Assembly (NCBI RefSeq): GCF_009068765.1 | Contig: NZ_CP035534.1 | Location: 868,001 to 932,000, forward strand | Length of the DNA stretch: 64,000 nt | Source: Sulfurimonas hydrogeniphila | GTDB taxonomy: Bacteria; Campylobacterota; Campylobacteria; Campylobacterales; Sulfurimonadaceae | Direction of reading: 5' to 3' | Shown: positions 16,679 through 26,229 of the stretch, one piece after another | How positions within the stretch are numbered: position 1 is the first letter of the stretch | Layout of the letters: each line of letters begins with the position of its first letter | The notes under the pieces: model-generated | What the model was told of the DNA's origin: nothing | Seen by the model: only the letters and a program-made list of their open reading frames with translations | The model's database searches: none | Program-made: the position numbers and the translations under genes

Positions 16679-16740
16679 CGTCCTTTAAAGCATACATTGG
16701 TTAAAATAAGAACAATTAATTTATTTTCACAAGGAAATTT

Positions 16741-18171
16741 ATGTTTGAAGTAGTTATCGGTCTTGAAGTCCACGTACAATTAAATACAAAAACGAAACTT
16801 TTTTGCTCGTGTCCTACGAGTTTTAACCATAAGCAAAATACAAATACCTGTCCGACCTGTTTGGCACTGCCCGGTGCACTTCCTGTGCTTAACAAAGAAG
16901 TTATACATAAATCCATAATGCTCGGTACAGCCCTTGATGCTACGATTAACAGAGTTTCTTATTTTGACAGAAAATCCTATTTTTATCCGGATTCTCCCTC
17001 TTCTTATCAAATTACGCAGCTCTATACGCCTATAGTGGAACACGGGAAACTGCAAATTGATTTTGAAGACGGTTCACACAAAACGATTCGTGTCAATCGG
17101 GCACACATAGAGGCTGATGCCGGTAAAAACATCCATGACGGCAATATTTCAAAAGTTGATTTAAACCGTGCCGGAACACCCTTGCTCGAAATTGTAAGTG
17201 AACCGGATATGCGCAGTGCTGAAGATGCGATTCTTTATCTGAAAAAGCTCCACTCGATTATCCGCTATTTGGATATAGGTGATGCAAACATGCAGGAGGG
17301 TTCTTTTCGAGTGGATGTAAATGTCTCTATCCGTCCTAAGGGAGATGAAAAGCTGTATACCCGTGTCGAGATTAAAAACATCAACTCTTTTAAATTTATT
17401 CAGCGTGCTATAGAGCTTGAAGTGGCTCGTCAGATTGATGCATGGGAAGATGGAACATATGAAGAAGAGATTTGTCAGGAAACACGTCTTTTTGATCCTG
17501 TAAAACAGGAAACACGTTCTATGAGAGGAAAAGAAGAAGCGGCTGATTACAGATATTTTCCGGAACCTGATCTGCTCAAATGTGTTGTAACAGATGAAAT
17601 GATGCAAAAATATACACAAATTCCTGAACTGCCTGATGCAAAAAAAGAGCGTTTTGTGAATGAATACGGTATGAATAAATACAATGCTATGGTAATCACT
17701 TCTGCCGTGGAGACGGCAAACTTTTTTGAAACAATGCTGCAAGAGGAAGGGGTGAGTGCAAAAACGGCTACTACATGGCTGACTGTGGAGTTGCCTGCCC
17801 GTTTCAAAGGGGAGATAAATATAACGAACTCTCCGATAGATGCAAAAAAGCTTGGATTTTTGGTCAAAAGAATAGATGATAAAACCATCAGCGGTAAAGC
17901 GGCGAAAGAAGTTTTAGATTTTTTAATGGAGAATGAAACTGTAGATGTTGACAGTGCAATTGACAAACTCGGACTCAAACAGGTTACAGATACCGGAGCA
18001 ATCGAGGCGATGTGTGATGAAATTATCAATGCAAATGAGGATAAAGTTGCCCAGTACAAAGGCGGAAAAGAGAAACTTTTCGGTTTCTTTGTCGGTCAGG
18101 TGATGAAAGCAAGCAAAGGAAGTGCAAATCCACAGGTTGTCAATGAAATTCTTAAAGCTAAACTGGGTTAA
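16741..18171 (+). CDS. gatB: Aspartyl/glutamyl-tRNA amidotransferase subunit B
   Basis: 476 residues, full length. GatB binds misacylated Glu-tRNA(Gln) or Asp-tRNA(Asn) and transfers ammonia made by GatA. The N-terminal signature [20 protein letters not shown] (residues 5-24) and the zinc ligands (CSCP, CPTCL) are intact. The ATP-binding cradle includes [17 protein letters not shown]. The C-terminal Yqey-like tail domain (about 330-476) is complete. AAGGAAATTT precedes the ATG. It is followed by the potassium channel gene 5 bases downstream. Confidence 0.97.
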   Translation: MFEVVIGLEVHVQLNTKTKLFCSCPTSFNHKQNTNTCPTCLALPGALPVLNKEVIHKSIMLGTALDATINRVSYFDRKSYFYPDSPSSYQITQLYTPIVEHGKLQIDFEDGSHKTIRVNRAHIEADAGKNIHDGNISKVDLNRAGTPLLEIVSEPDMRSAEDAILYLKKLHSIIRYLDIGDANMQEGSFRVDVNVSIRPKGDEKLYTRVEIKNINSFKFIQRAIELEVARQIDAWEDGTYEEEICQETRLFDPVKQETRSMRGKEEAADYRYFPEPDLLKCVVTDEMMQKYTQIPELPDAKKERFVNEYGMNKYNAMVITSAVETANFFETMLQEEGVSAKTATTWLTVELPARFKGEINITNSPIDAKKLGFLVKRIDDKTISGKAAKEVLDFLMENETVDVDSAIDKLGLKQVTDTGAIEAMCDEIINANEDKVAQYKGGKEKLFGFFVGQVMKASKGSANPQVVNEILKAKLG

Positions 18172-18176
18172 CTTCT

Positions 18177-19739
18177 ATGATAAAAAGTTTGATACTTGAT
18201 GCGGCCTATTTTTTAAATACCTCAAAAAAGTATCAGTCTTTTAAAAACTTTTTTTACAATATTTTAGAGAATGACAAATGCAAATATAAAAGATATATAG
18301 ATATCTTTATGATTCTGCTTATTTTTATAAGTGTGGGTGTTTTAATTCGGGAAGTCAAACATCATGTAAATGACTACCTGATGTTTTTTAGCAATTATGT
18401 AATTTCTATCATTTTTTTTATAGAGTATATGTTGCGTTTGTGGGTAAACAGCAGTGTCAGTGAAATTATTGTCAAACGAGCGGAACATGATACATTTTTG
18501 CTTCGAGAGGTTAATCTTTACAAGGCGTTTAAAGAGATCGCAAAAGTAAAACTCAGCTATATGGCATCACCAAAAGCCATTATAGATCTTCTTGCAATTT
18601 TACCGTTTTTCCATGAATTGAGACTGTTGCGTATATTTATTCTTTTTAGGGTTTTTAAACTTTTTCGGTATGCCAAAAGTTTGCAAATACTGAGTTCTGT
18701 TCTTGCAACAAAAAAGTTTGAGTTTTTTACGCTTGGTATTTTTGCCTTTGTCGTTATTTTTATCTCTTCTGTTTTGATCTATGTTATGGAAGGCAACAGG
18801 GCAGACTCTCCTGTTGATACTCTTTTTGAAGCACTTTACTGGGCTATAGTGACCATTTCAACTGTGGGATACGGTGATATAGTTCCGGTAACGAGCGAAG
18901 GGCGTTTTGTATCCATCATCGTTATCATTGCAGGTATTGCAGTTTTGGCATTTACTACATCTTTGTTTGTTTCTGCTTTTACCGAGAAGCTTGAAGAGAT
19001 CAAAGAGATAAAAACAATTGAAAATATTGCCAAACTAAAAAAATTTTATTTGATATGCGGATATGAAAATGTTGCCAGGGAAGTTGCCAGAAAACTTTCA
19101 AAAAGCGGGCATAACATTATCGTTCTTGATGAAGATACCCAAAGGGTGGAAAATGCAAAACTGGACGGGTATACTACATTAAATTATAATCCCGGCAATA
19201 AAGAAAGCTATGAAAAACTCAACATAGATATGAAAAAACAACTCAAAGGAGTGCTGTGTCTGCGTGAAAATGATGTAGACAATGTTTATGCCGCTTTGAC
19301 TATACGGTCTTTAAACAAAGATGTTATGATTTTGTCTTTGTTAAACAATGATGCAAACCGTAACAAACTGGAGTTTGTAGGCATCAATAAAATAGTTTAT
19401 CCTCAGGAGCTTGTGGGACTTATAACGAAAGAGCTGGTAGGAAAGCCTGTTGCTTTTGAAGTGATTCATGAGCTTAGGAGTGAGGATTCTGATGTAATTA
19501 TCGATGAGATCGGCATCACCAAAAGAATTGTAGAAAACTTTCCTACAGTCGGAGATTTGAACAATAAACACTACAGTATCGTTTTGCTTGGCGTGTATAA
19601 GCATGAAAAAGACCGTTTTTATTTTAACCCTTTAGACAGCACTTTGTTGGAGGCCGGAGATTATCTTTTGGTCATTGGATATCAGGTGTATATTAAAGAA
19701 TTTGAAAAATATTTGCATACAAGAGTACATGATGACTAA
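18177..19739 (+). CDS. Voltage-gated-like potassium channel with RCK (TrkA) domains
   Basis: 520 residues. Six membrane helices (about 40-270) include an Arg-rich S4-like segment (LRLLRIFILFRVFKLFR) and the K+ selectivity filter STVGYGDIVP (about 225-234). A TrkA-N/RCK nucleotide-binding domain follows (YLICGYENVAREVARKL, about 291-307; acidic end of beta-2 in VLDEDTQ) and a TrkA-C domain ends the protein. Kch/MthK-type channels open by ligand binding to an RCK ring. The next gene encodes a second, soluble RCK protein and overlaps by 11 bases. Confidence 0.93.
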   Translation: MIKSLILDAAYFLNTSKKYQSFKNFFYNILENDKCKYKRYIDIFMILLIFISVGVLIREVKHHVNDYLMFFSNYVISIIFFIEYMLRLWVNSSVSEIIVKRAEHDTFLLREVNLYKAFKEIAKVKLSYMASPKAIIDLLAILPFFHELRLLRIFILFRVFKLFRYAKSLQILSSVLATKKFEFFTLGIFAFVVIFISSVLIYVMEGNRADSPVDTLFEALYWAIVTISTVGYGDIVPVTSEGRFVSIIVIIAGIAVLAFTTSLFVSAFTEKLEEIKEIKTIENIAKLKKFYLICGYENVAREVARKLSKSGHNIIVLDEDTQRVENAKLDGYTTLNYNPGNKESYEKLNIDMKKQLKGVLCLRENDVDNVYAALTIRSLNKDVMILSLLNNDANRNKLEFVGINKIVYPQELVGLITKELVGKPVAFEVIHELRSEDSDVIIDEIGITKRIVENFPTVGDLNNKHYSIVLLGVYKHEKDRFYFNPLDSTLLEAGDYLLVIGYQVYIKEFEKYLHTRVHDD

Positions 19740-20451
19740 AACTACAGCATTGATATTTGGACACAATAAATACGCCTATGAAATAATTAAAAATGTAAAA
19801 GACAAATACAACAGCATCAAAGTATACTCTTTGGATGACAATGATAAAAAAGAGGGTTTGTATGATGTGGAACTTTTTGATTTAAGTGATGAGTGGGAAG
19901 ATATAGAAAACAATGTCGATATTGAAAATTCAATAGCTTTTTGTGCATTGGAAGACCCTTCCGAAAATATATTTTTAACGATATCACTGCGTTCAAGTTT
20001 TAAAAACCTGACAATTATAACCATTGCATCAAATAAAGAAAATTCAGATAAACTGAAAATGGCAGGAGCCACAAAAGTCATTCCGATTGTAGAAACGACA
20101 TCGGATATTATTGCAAATGTATTGGAAAAGCCGGTATCAAACAAGGTACTGCACAGTATTTTATATGAAGAGAGTGATCTCAAAATTGCACAAATTAAAA
20201 TTGACGACACAAGTCATTTTAAAGATGAAAAACTTAAAAGTATAGACTGGACACGATATAATGGCATACTGGTATTGTCTGTGATGCACGAAGATATGCA
20301 GAGTGAATTTATATATTCAAACAAAGCAAAAGAGCATGTTATAAAAAGCGGTGATATTCTCGTAATTGTAGGATATGAAAAAGATATACAGGAATTTGAA
20401 AATTTGATTGGGAGTAAGCGATATGTCAATTGGAGTCATTGGAGCAGGTAA
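19729..20451 (+). CDS. Soluble RCK/TrkA-like protein paired with the channel
   Basis: 240 residues. The start is ATG 19729 or the next codon 19732, both inside the end of the channel gene. It has a Rossmann-like N-domain (TALIFGHNKYAYEIIKN) and a TrkA-C-like domain at the end (KSGDILVIVGYEKDIQEF), in the same order as the tail of the channel protein and clearly paralogous to it, but no membrane helices. The usual GxGxxG is degenerate (FGHNKY), so nucleotide binding is doubtful. Co-translation with the channel suggests a mixed gating ring. The 3' end overlaps gpsA by 29 bases. Confidence 0.85.
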   Translation: MMTKTTALIFGHNKYAYEIIKNVKDKYNSIKVYSLDDNDKKEGLYDVELFDLSDEWEDIENNVDIENSIAFCALEDPSENIFLTISLRSSFKNLTIITIASNKENSDKLKMAGATKVIPIVETTSDIIANVLEKPVSNKVLHSILYEESDLKIAQIKIDDTSHFKDEKLKSIDWTRYNGILVLSVMHEDMQSEFIYSNKAKEHVIKSGDILVIVGYEKDIQEFENLIGSKRYVNWSHWSR

Positions 20452-21310
20452 GTGGGGCAGTGCTTTGGCATTTGCCCTGAGTGAAAAAAACAGTGTTCTT
20501 ATAACGTCTAGAACTCCGAGAGATTTAGACAATTTTGTCACTCTAGATGAGATTCTTGAATGTGAGTATCTTGTGATTACAGTACCTGCACAGCAGATAG
20601 CAGGCTGGCTTGAAGAAAATTTTGTATTTAAAAACCAAAAAATTCTTGTGGCATCGAAGGGCATAGAGGCTACAAGCGGAAAGTTTTTAAATGAAATATA
20701 TGAAAAGTATGTTCCCGATGAAAATATAGCCTTTTTATCTGGTCCCTCTTTTGCGTCAGAAGTGATGCAGTCCCTGCCGACTGCCTTGGTTATAAACTCC
20801 TCGAATGAGAAACTTGCTCAAGAATTGGGTGGTTTGTTTCCCTCTTTTATCAAAACATATACCTCAGATGATGTGACAGGCGCAGAAGTTTGCGGTGCAT
20901 ACAAAAATGTCATTGCGATTGCCGCAGGCATATGCAATGGATTGGAATTGGGAAATAATGCAGCTGCAGCGTTGATATCTCGCGGTTTGGTTGAAATGCA
21001 ACGCTTTGGCATTGCATACGGCGCAAAAGAGGAGAGTTTCATAGGGTTAAGTGGTGCAGGTGATCTGTTTTTAACAGCTTCTTCTCCCATGAGCAGAAAC
21101 TTCAGAGTGGGAATCGGTCTTGCAAAAGGCCGTACTCAAAAAGAAATTCTTGAAGCATTGGGCGAAGTTGCAGAGGGAATAGGAACTGCGTATGCGCTGC
21201 AAGACATCTCTGCAAAACATGGTTTGTATCTTCCTATTGCGCGAGAAGTGTATCTGACACTTGAGGGAAAAAACCCACATGAGAGTTTGAAAGATTTATT
21301 GACAAAGTAG
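20423..21310 (+). CDS. gpsA: Glycerol-3-phosphate dehydrogenase [NAD(P)+]
   Basis: 295 residues from ATG 20423, chosen because the NAD-binding loop IGVIGAGKWGSALA must lie at the extreme N-terminus. The substrate/catalytic lysine is in AYKNVIAIAAG and the glycerol-phosphate site in GLSGAGDLFLTASS (about residues 212-225). The enzyme reduces dihydroxyacetone phosphate to sn-glycerol-3-phosphate for phospholipids. The start lies within the end of the RCK gene, so the two are translationally coupled although functionally unrelated. Confidence 0.96.
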   Translation: MSIGVIGAGKWGSALAFALSEKNSVLITSRTPRDLDNFVTLDEILECEYLVITVPAQQIAGWLEENFVFKNQKILVASKGIEATSGKFLNEIYEKYVPDENIAFLSGPSFASEVMQSLPTALVINSSNEKLAQELGGLFPSFIKTYTSDDVTGAEVCGAYKNVIAIAAGICNGLELGNNAAAALISRGLVEMQRFGIAYGAKEESFIGLSGAGDLFLTASSPMSRNFRVGIGLAKGRTQKEILEALGEVAEGIGTAYALQDISAKHGLYLPIAREVYLTLEGKNPHESLKDLLTK

Positions 21311-21324
21311 AAAGCAGGACATAT

Positions 21325-22656
21325 ATGAAAATAGCAGTGGCACTGAGTATAGGACTTTTCTTTTTTGCTCTAAGCGGAGTCTTTTTTACACTCCAACAGA
21401 GTACCCTTATAGGGTGTATAGCCTTTTTTGTAACGCTTTGGACAAACGAAGGTCTGCCATTGGGCGTAGTCTCTCTTTTACCGATAGTTCTTTTTCCTGC
21501 CTTTGGGATTTTAGATACAAAAATGACTGCCACAAATTATGCCAATCCTATCATTTATCTCTTTTTTGGCGGTTTTTTACTTGCAATAGCGGTTGAGAAA
21601 ACAAAGCTGCATTTACATGTAGCCAATAAACTTTTGGGTTTGTTTCCTGCAACACCAAGAGGGATGATATTTTCTCTTGCACTGACATCAGCTTTTTTAA
21701 GTTCCATTTTGTCCAATACGACAACAACCCTGTTACTTATCAGTATTGCAGTTTTTTTAACAGATAATATAAAATTAAAAATGCGTTTTGCCCTTGCTAT
21801 TGCTTATGGTGCAAGTATAGGAGGTATATTGACACCCATCGGCACACCTCCAAATTTGATTTTGCTCGGTATTATGCAAGAACACAGTATGCAGCTTATT
21901 CCGTTTTTTCAGTGGATGTTTATGGTTGCGCCACTCTCTCTTTTTATGTTGACAAGTGTCGGTTTTTTACTGAGTTACGGTGTCAATGCAATACCGATAC
22001 AGACAAAAATAGAAAAAAAAGTTTTAGAGCCATCACAGAAAAAAGTGATGTATTTAATGTTGGGCTTAATTGCAGTCTTGTTTGTCAACGCTCCTGTAAG
22101 ACCCTATTGGAATGGTCTTGGTATGAGTGAGAGTGGCATACTGCTTGGTTTTGGATTGGCACTGTTTATGCCGCCTTTTAATATACTGCAATGGAAAGAG
22201 GACAGTAAAAAAATTCCTTATGCCATAATGTTTTTATTTGGTGCGGGTTTTTCTATTGCAAAAGCTTTTGCACAAACCGGACTGGCAGATGAGGTTGCAT
22301 CATATCTCTTACATATGACTGAACTTTCACCATTGCTTCTTCTGTTGAGTGTTGCTGTATTGATAACTTTTACGACAGAAATTACGTCAAATACGGCACT
22401 GATTTCGATAATGCTGCCGGTTATCTATTCTGTAGCAGAGCAGTCCGGCATAAATACAACACTTTTCATGATGGTGGCTACCCTGTGTGCCAGTTATGCT
22501 TTTATGCTGCCTATTGCCACACCGCCCAATGCTATTGCGATGAGCAGCGGAGCTGTCGGGGTAAAAGATATGCTGAAATACGGAATAGTTTTGAATTTAC
22601 TTGGAATATTTTTTATCGTTTTTATTGCAGAATATTTTTGGAAAAATATTTTATAG
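21325..22656 (+). CDS. SLC13/DASS-family anion:sodium symporter
   Basis: 443 residues with about 11-12 hydrophobic helices. The two Ser-Asn-Thr substrate/sodium motifs are visible in LSNTTTTLLLI (about residues 131-141) and EITSNTALISIMLP (about 352-365), each followed by the paired Pro hairpin (TPIGTPPNLIL and IATPPNAIAM). Members import dicarboxylates, sulfate or phosphate with Na+. Substrate cannot be fixed from sequence. It follows gpsA by 14 bases and carries a near-copy TTACATGTAG (21613). Confidence 0.92.
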   Translation: MKIAVALSIGLFFFALSGVFFTLQQSTLIGCIAFFVTLWTNEGLPLGVVSLLPIVLFPAFGILDTKMTATNYANPIIYLFFGGFLLAIAVEKTKLHLHVANKLLGLFPATPRGMIFSLALTSAFLSSILSNTTTTLLLISIAVFLTDNIKLKMRFALAIAYGASIGGILTPIGTPPNLILLGIMQEHSMQLIPFFQWMFMVAPLSLFMLTSVGFLLSYGVNAIPIQTKIEKKVLEPSQKKVMYLMLGLIAVLFVNAPVRPYWNGLGMSESGILLGFGLALFMPPFNILQWKEDSKKIPYAIMFLFGAGFSIAKAFAQTGLADEVASYLLHMTELSPLLLLLSVAVLITFTTEITSNTALISIMLPVIYSVAEQSGINTTLFMMVATLCASYAFMLPIATPPNAIAMSSGAVGVKDMLKYGIVLNLLGIFFIVFIAEYFWKNIL

Positions 22657-22842
22657 TTTGTCACTCTTTTTTCTGATGTACATGTAAAGGTCTTTGAGGA
22701 TTAAAAATACAGAGTAGACCCATAAAATATCCAGAATTGGATTATGCTGCAGACCATGTGTCAGCATGTACGGATAAACAACGGCGATTGGCCATTTCAA
22801 AAAATAAAAAAATAAAATTCCTACACCGTATAACTCTTTCAT
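22651..22842 (-). CDS. Small membrane protein, unknown
   Basis: 63 residues with hydrophobic segments at about 4-24 and 36-54 and a basic tail (YIRKKSDKL). It converges on the SLC13 gene with 6 bases overlapping. There is no Shine-Dalgarno, but TAAGAT lies 6 bases before the ATG, so a leaderless transcript is possible. Coding status is plausible from the hydrophobic pattern and the lack of another use for the stretch; family unknown. Confidence 0.5.
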   Translation of the reverse strand: MKELYGVGILFFYFLKWPIAVVYPYMLTHGLQHNPILDILWVYSVFLILKDLYMYIRKKSDKL

Positions 22843-22909
22843 ACAGGTATCTTAGCAAAATATTATAAAATCTTTGCTAATATTGCAAGAAATATCTAAA
22901 GGTTGAAAA

Positions 22910-23203
22910 ATGATAGTCCATATAGTGATGTTTAAATTTAAAGATGAAAACAAAGCTTTAAATATAGCAAAGGCAAAAGCGAAACTTGAAAGTCTGGAAA
23001 AAAGTATTGATGTGCTCAGAACCATTGAAGTTGGTATTAATTTTAATGAATCAGACAGAGCTATGGACCTCTCTCTTTACTCAACATTTGCAACCCAAGC
23101 AGATCTTGAAACATATGCGACACATGAAGAGCATCTCAAAGTGGTCTCTTTTATTAAAGAAGTTACTGTAGAGTCAAAAGTTGTTGATTATATACTTGAG
23201 TAA
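22910..23203 (+). CDS. Dabb-domain (stress-responsive alpha/beta barrel) protein
   Basis: 97 residues. The ferredoxin-like Dabb fold starts VHIVMFKFKDE, has the central DLSLYSTFATQADLETYATH segment with the conserved His (HEEHLKVVSFI), and ends in a beta strand. Proteins of this family dimerise into a small barrel; roles range from stress response to polyketide cyclisation, so the role here is open. AAAGGT precedes the ATG. It appears monocistronic. Confidence 0.88.
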   Translation: MIVHIVMFKFKDENKALNIAKAKAKLESLEKSIDVLRTIEVGINFNESDRAMDLSLYSTFATQADLETYATHEEHLKVVSFIKEVTVESKVVDYILE

Positions 23204-23334
23204 CTGAATTTTTCTAAAATGACGATAAAACAAAATAAAAAATAGACTTAAATCGTCAAACTAGCTCTTTTTTATCACATCAGCTTATATTTATTTTTGA
23301 TACAATCTCACAAAATATTTATAAAGGATGGAAA

Positions 23335-23547
23335 ATGATGTCAGAACCAAGATTAGAAGATATGGGTGATTACAATACGTTAAAAGGCGAAAAAAAGAGA
23401 ATTGTATGGGCGGTTATCATTGCCGGTCTTCTTTTAGGCGCTGTATATATGATCGCATATAATATATTTGATGACAAAGGAGATGTTATTCCTGTAAAAG
23501 ATGAAATAACAATCGTTCCGTTAAGCAAAAGTATTCCAATTAGATAA
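23335..23547 (+). CDS. Small single-pass membrane protein, unknown
   Basis: 70 residues: a charged N-terminus (about 1-22), one hydrophobic helix (about 23-43, IVWAVIIAGLLLGAVYMIAY) and an acidic C-terminal tail. AAGGATGG precedes the two adjacent ATG codons (23335 and 23338). It lies 42 bases before the M48 protease gene on the same strand. No family recognised. Confidence 0.7.
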   Translation: MMSEPRLEDMGDYNTLKGEKKRIVWAVIIAGLLLGAVYMIAYNIFDDKGDVIPVKDEITIVPLSKSIPIR

Positions 23548-23589
23548 GTTTTAGCTATAATTTCTCAATTAAAATAAGGCGGTAGTGGC

Positions 23590-24849
23590 ATGTTAATGAC
23601 AATAGTGGGTATATATAGTTTTTATGTATTGATAATGATATATACAAGTGTAATGCAGATAGGCTATATTAATCTCATAAAAAGAAAAACACCGGTTTTG
23701 CTGTCTGCTGCTGATTTCTTAAAAGCGGGAAATTATGCTGTTGAAAAAGAAAAACTCTCGATTGTAAATACTTTTGTTGACTATCTTGTGTTTATTGCCT
23801 GGATCGGCATTGGGATAAAGTACCTTGTTGAACAGTACTATACTCTGTCAAACCAGGCATTGATGAATGTGGCTATAGTCATGAGTTTTGTAGTTGTAAA
23901 CTATATCATTTCTTTGCCTTTTTCCTATTATGAAAAATTTGTGATTGATGCAAAATACGGCTTTAACAATTCAACCCTTGGACAGTGGATAAAAGATACG
24001 TTTATTTCTTTTTTTCTGACAATTGTTTTTGGTTCTCTGGTTGTGTGGGGTATTTATGAAATCATTGCAAACTTTGAGTTGTGGTGGCTGTGGAGCTTTT
24101 TGTTTGTTTTTGCGATAGTGATTTTGATAAATATGCTTTATCCTACTTTTCGTGCAATGTTTTTTGATAAACTGACACCGCTTGAAGATGCAGAACTTGA
24201 CAGTGAAATTAAAAGACTTATGGACAAAACAGGTTTTGTAAGTTCGGGTGTTTTTGTAAGTGATGCGAGTAAGCGGGATAACAGGCTCAATGCCTATTTC
24301 GGCGGATTCGGAAAAGCTAAAAAAGTTGTTTTGTTTGACACTTTGCTTAAAAAACTGACAACGAAGGAGCTTTTAGCCGTTTTAGGGCATGAACTCGGAC
24401 ATTTTGCCCATGGGGATATTTATAAAAATATTGCTTTGGTGGGTGTGATGCTTTTTGCAATGTTTGCAATCTTTGGTAATTTGCCGGATTCGCTTTACCT
24501 GGAACTCGGTGTTTCCAAACAGCCCTATGTCATTATGATTTTACTGATGCTGTTTATGCCGGTACTTGGTTTTATAATGATGCCTGTTATGGGAATTGTC
24601 AGTCGGCATAACGAATATGAAGCGGATAAGACGGGGAGTGAACTTGGCGGAAGCGCAGGTGCAATTGAACTTGCAAATGCACTGAAAAAACTGGTAAATG
24701 AAAACAAAAGTTTTCCGCTTTCGCATCCTTTGTATATTTTCTTTCACTATACACATCCTCCTGTGATTGAACGATTAAAGGAACTCGGCATGGATGTGGG
24801 ATATATAGAAAAGAGCGGTACTGAGGGTAAATGCGAAGCAGATATATAG
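23590..24849 (+). CDS. M48-family zinc metalloprotease (Ste24/CAAX prenyl protease type)
   Basis: 419 residues, an integral membrane protein with about seven helices. The zinc-binding motif is HELGHFAHGD (His pair about residues 267 and 271), the third ligand Glu lies in NEYEADKTGSELGG (about 340), and the C-terminal SHPLYIFFHYTHPPVIERL motif is typical of Ste24-type enzymes. Eukaryotic relatives cleave CAAX proteins; bacterial ones are thought to act in membrane protein quality control. The gene overlaps prmC by 19 bases. Confidence 0.93.
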   Translation: MLMTIVGIYSFYVLIMIYTSVMQIGYINLIKRKTPVLLSAADFLKAGNYAVEKEKLSIVNTFVDYLVFIAWIGIGIKYLVEQYYTLSNQALMNVAIVMSFVVVNYIISLPFSYYEKFVIDAKYGFNNSTLGQWIKDTFISFFLTIVFGSLVVWGIYEIIANFELWWLWSFLFVFAIVILINMLYPTFRAMFFDKLTPLEDAELDSEIKRLMDKTGFVSSGVFVSDASKRDNRLNAYFGGFGKAKKVVLFDTLLKKLTTKELLAVLGHELGHFAHGDIYKNIALVGVMLFAMFAIFGNLPDSLYLELGVSKQPYVIMILLMLFMPVLGFIMMPVMGIVSRHNEYEADKTGSELGGSAGAIELANALKKLVNENKSFPLSHPLYIFFHYTHPPVIERLKELGMDVGYIEKSGTEGKCEADI

Positions 24850-25661
24850 TCAAAGATTTACTTCGTGAGGTTACACAGAATCTACAGCCTTGTGTACAAA
24901 GAGCCCCAAGAGAAGCACAGCTGCTTTTAATGAAATATCTTGAAGTGGATGAACTCTGGCTCATTACCCATCAAAACAGTTCTGTAGAAATTTCACAGCA
25001 GTTTTTTGAATGGGTACAAAGACGGCAAAACAATGAACCTTTTGAATACATCACAAAGCGGGTAAGCTTTTACAGTGAAGAGTTTTACATAGACGAGGGC
25101 GCCCTGATACCCCGTCCCGAAACAGAACTGCTGATAGATGAAGTGATCAAAAACGTACCGGATAAAAAGAGTGCTTTCACTTTTGCCGAGGTCGGAGTAG
25201 GGAGCGGCATCATCTCTATAATGCTTGCAAAGACTTTTAAAAACTCTAAAATCATCGCAGTGGATATTTCTCAAAAAGCTTTGGATGTGGCACAAAAAAA
25301 TATAGAAAAATTTGGACTGCAGGAGCAGATTGAACTGCGGTTAGGATCTCTGCTTGAACCGGTTTGTGAAAAAATTGATTATCTGGTTTCAAATCCGCCG
25401 TATATTGAAAACGGTACTGCTTTGGAATCAAATCTCTCCTATGAGCCGCAAAATGCACTTTTTGGGGGAGAGGTCGGTGATGAAATTATTAAAGAACTTC
25501 TTGATGAAGTCTTAAGACAAAAGATTAGATTTTTTAGTTGTGAGATTGGTTATGACCAACAAGATAAAATACAGGATTATATGCAAGGAAAAGATTTTAA
25601 ATCTATAACTTTTTACAAAGACTACAGCTCGTTCGATCGCGGATTTACATTACAAATATAA
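24831..25661 (+). CDS. prmC: Peptide chain release factor N5-glutamine methyltransferase
   Basis: 276 residues. PrmC methylates the GGQ glutamine of release factors using SAM. The N-terminal helical RF-binding domain (about 1-85) is followed by the methyltransferase with IPRPETELLIDE (about 97-108), SAM loop EVGVGSGIISIML (about 122) and catalytic NPPYIENG (about 187-194). The ATG at 24831 lies inside the M48 gene. A DUF4149 gene follows 14 bases after. Confidence 0.95.
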   Translation: MRSRYIVKDLLREVTQNLQPCVQRAPREAQLLLMKYLEVDELWLITHQNSSVEISQQFFEWVQRRQNNEPFEYITKRVSFYSEEFYIDEGALIPRPETELLIDEVIKNVPDKKSAFTFAEVGVGSGIISIMLAKTFKNSKIIAVDISQKALDVAQKNIEKFGLQEQIELRLGSLLEPVCEKIDYLVSNPPYIENGTALESNLSYEPQNALFGGEVGDEIIKELLDEVLRQKIRFFSCEIGYDQQDKIQDYMQGKDFKSITFYKDYSSFDRGFTLQI

Positions 25662-25675
25662 CAAGGTTTTACAAA

Positions 25676-26167
25676 ATGAAAAAAAATATTTATCTGGATT
25701 TTACATATTTTATTGTTTTAGCAGCTACTTTTGGAGCTGTTTTGGTTTTAGGTGCTATCGTTGCGCCTGTTATTTTTCATACAGACAAGATTACAGTCAA
25801 CTTGCTGATAGACCATTATAATGCGGGTATTATAATGGGAGAAATTTTTCACAGGTTTTCATATTGGACCTATTTTGTAGCAATTTTTGTCGCTTTGTAT
25901 GAGACTATGGCTTATAAAATGGGTCAGCGTGATGCCATCAGTTTTGCAGCGGCTGTCACAGTGATATTTGCATCTTTGATGTTTTCTGCAGTGTATGTTC
26001 CAAAAATCCTTTCTATGCAGGCACTGGGAGCAGAAGCTACACAAAGCGATACCTTTGAACATCTTCATATTGCAAGTGAGATAGATTTTAAAATACTGGC
26101 ATTTGCTCTTTTGGTTCTGTTTGTCAGAAGATTGATGCTCTTAAGAGTACCTTCCAGGCAACTTTAA
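25676..26167 (+). CDS. DUF4149 membrane protein
   Basis: 163 residues with four hydrophobic helices (about 10-30, 55-75, 88-108, 133-153). The pattern matches DUF4149/TMEM205-like proteins: a GxxxG-containing first helix leading to VAPVIF, then a GEIFHRFSYW segment. Function of the family is unknown. It follows prmC by 14 bases, so it is probably in the same operon. Confidence 0.8.
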   Translation: MKKNIYLDFTYFIVLAATFGAVLVLGAIVAPVIFHTDKITVNLLIDHYNAGIIMGEIFHRFSYWTYFVAIFVALYETMAYKMGQRDAISFAAAVTVIFASLMFSAVYVPKILSMQALGAEATQSDTFEHLHIASEIDFKILAFALLVLFVRRLMLLRVPSRQL

Positions 26168-26229
26168 CGCTAAATTAACACTATTTTGATAAGATTTGTC
26201 CTGAACATATTTTTGTATTAGGTGGTTTT

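Noticed and set aside
23220-23258. Inverted repeat TGACGAT/ATCGTCA after the Dabb gene as a terminator
   Set aside because: Arms are only 7 bp with a 25-base AT-rich loop and no direct U-run, so stability would be poor.
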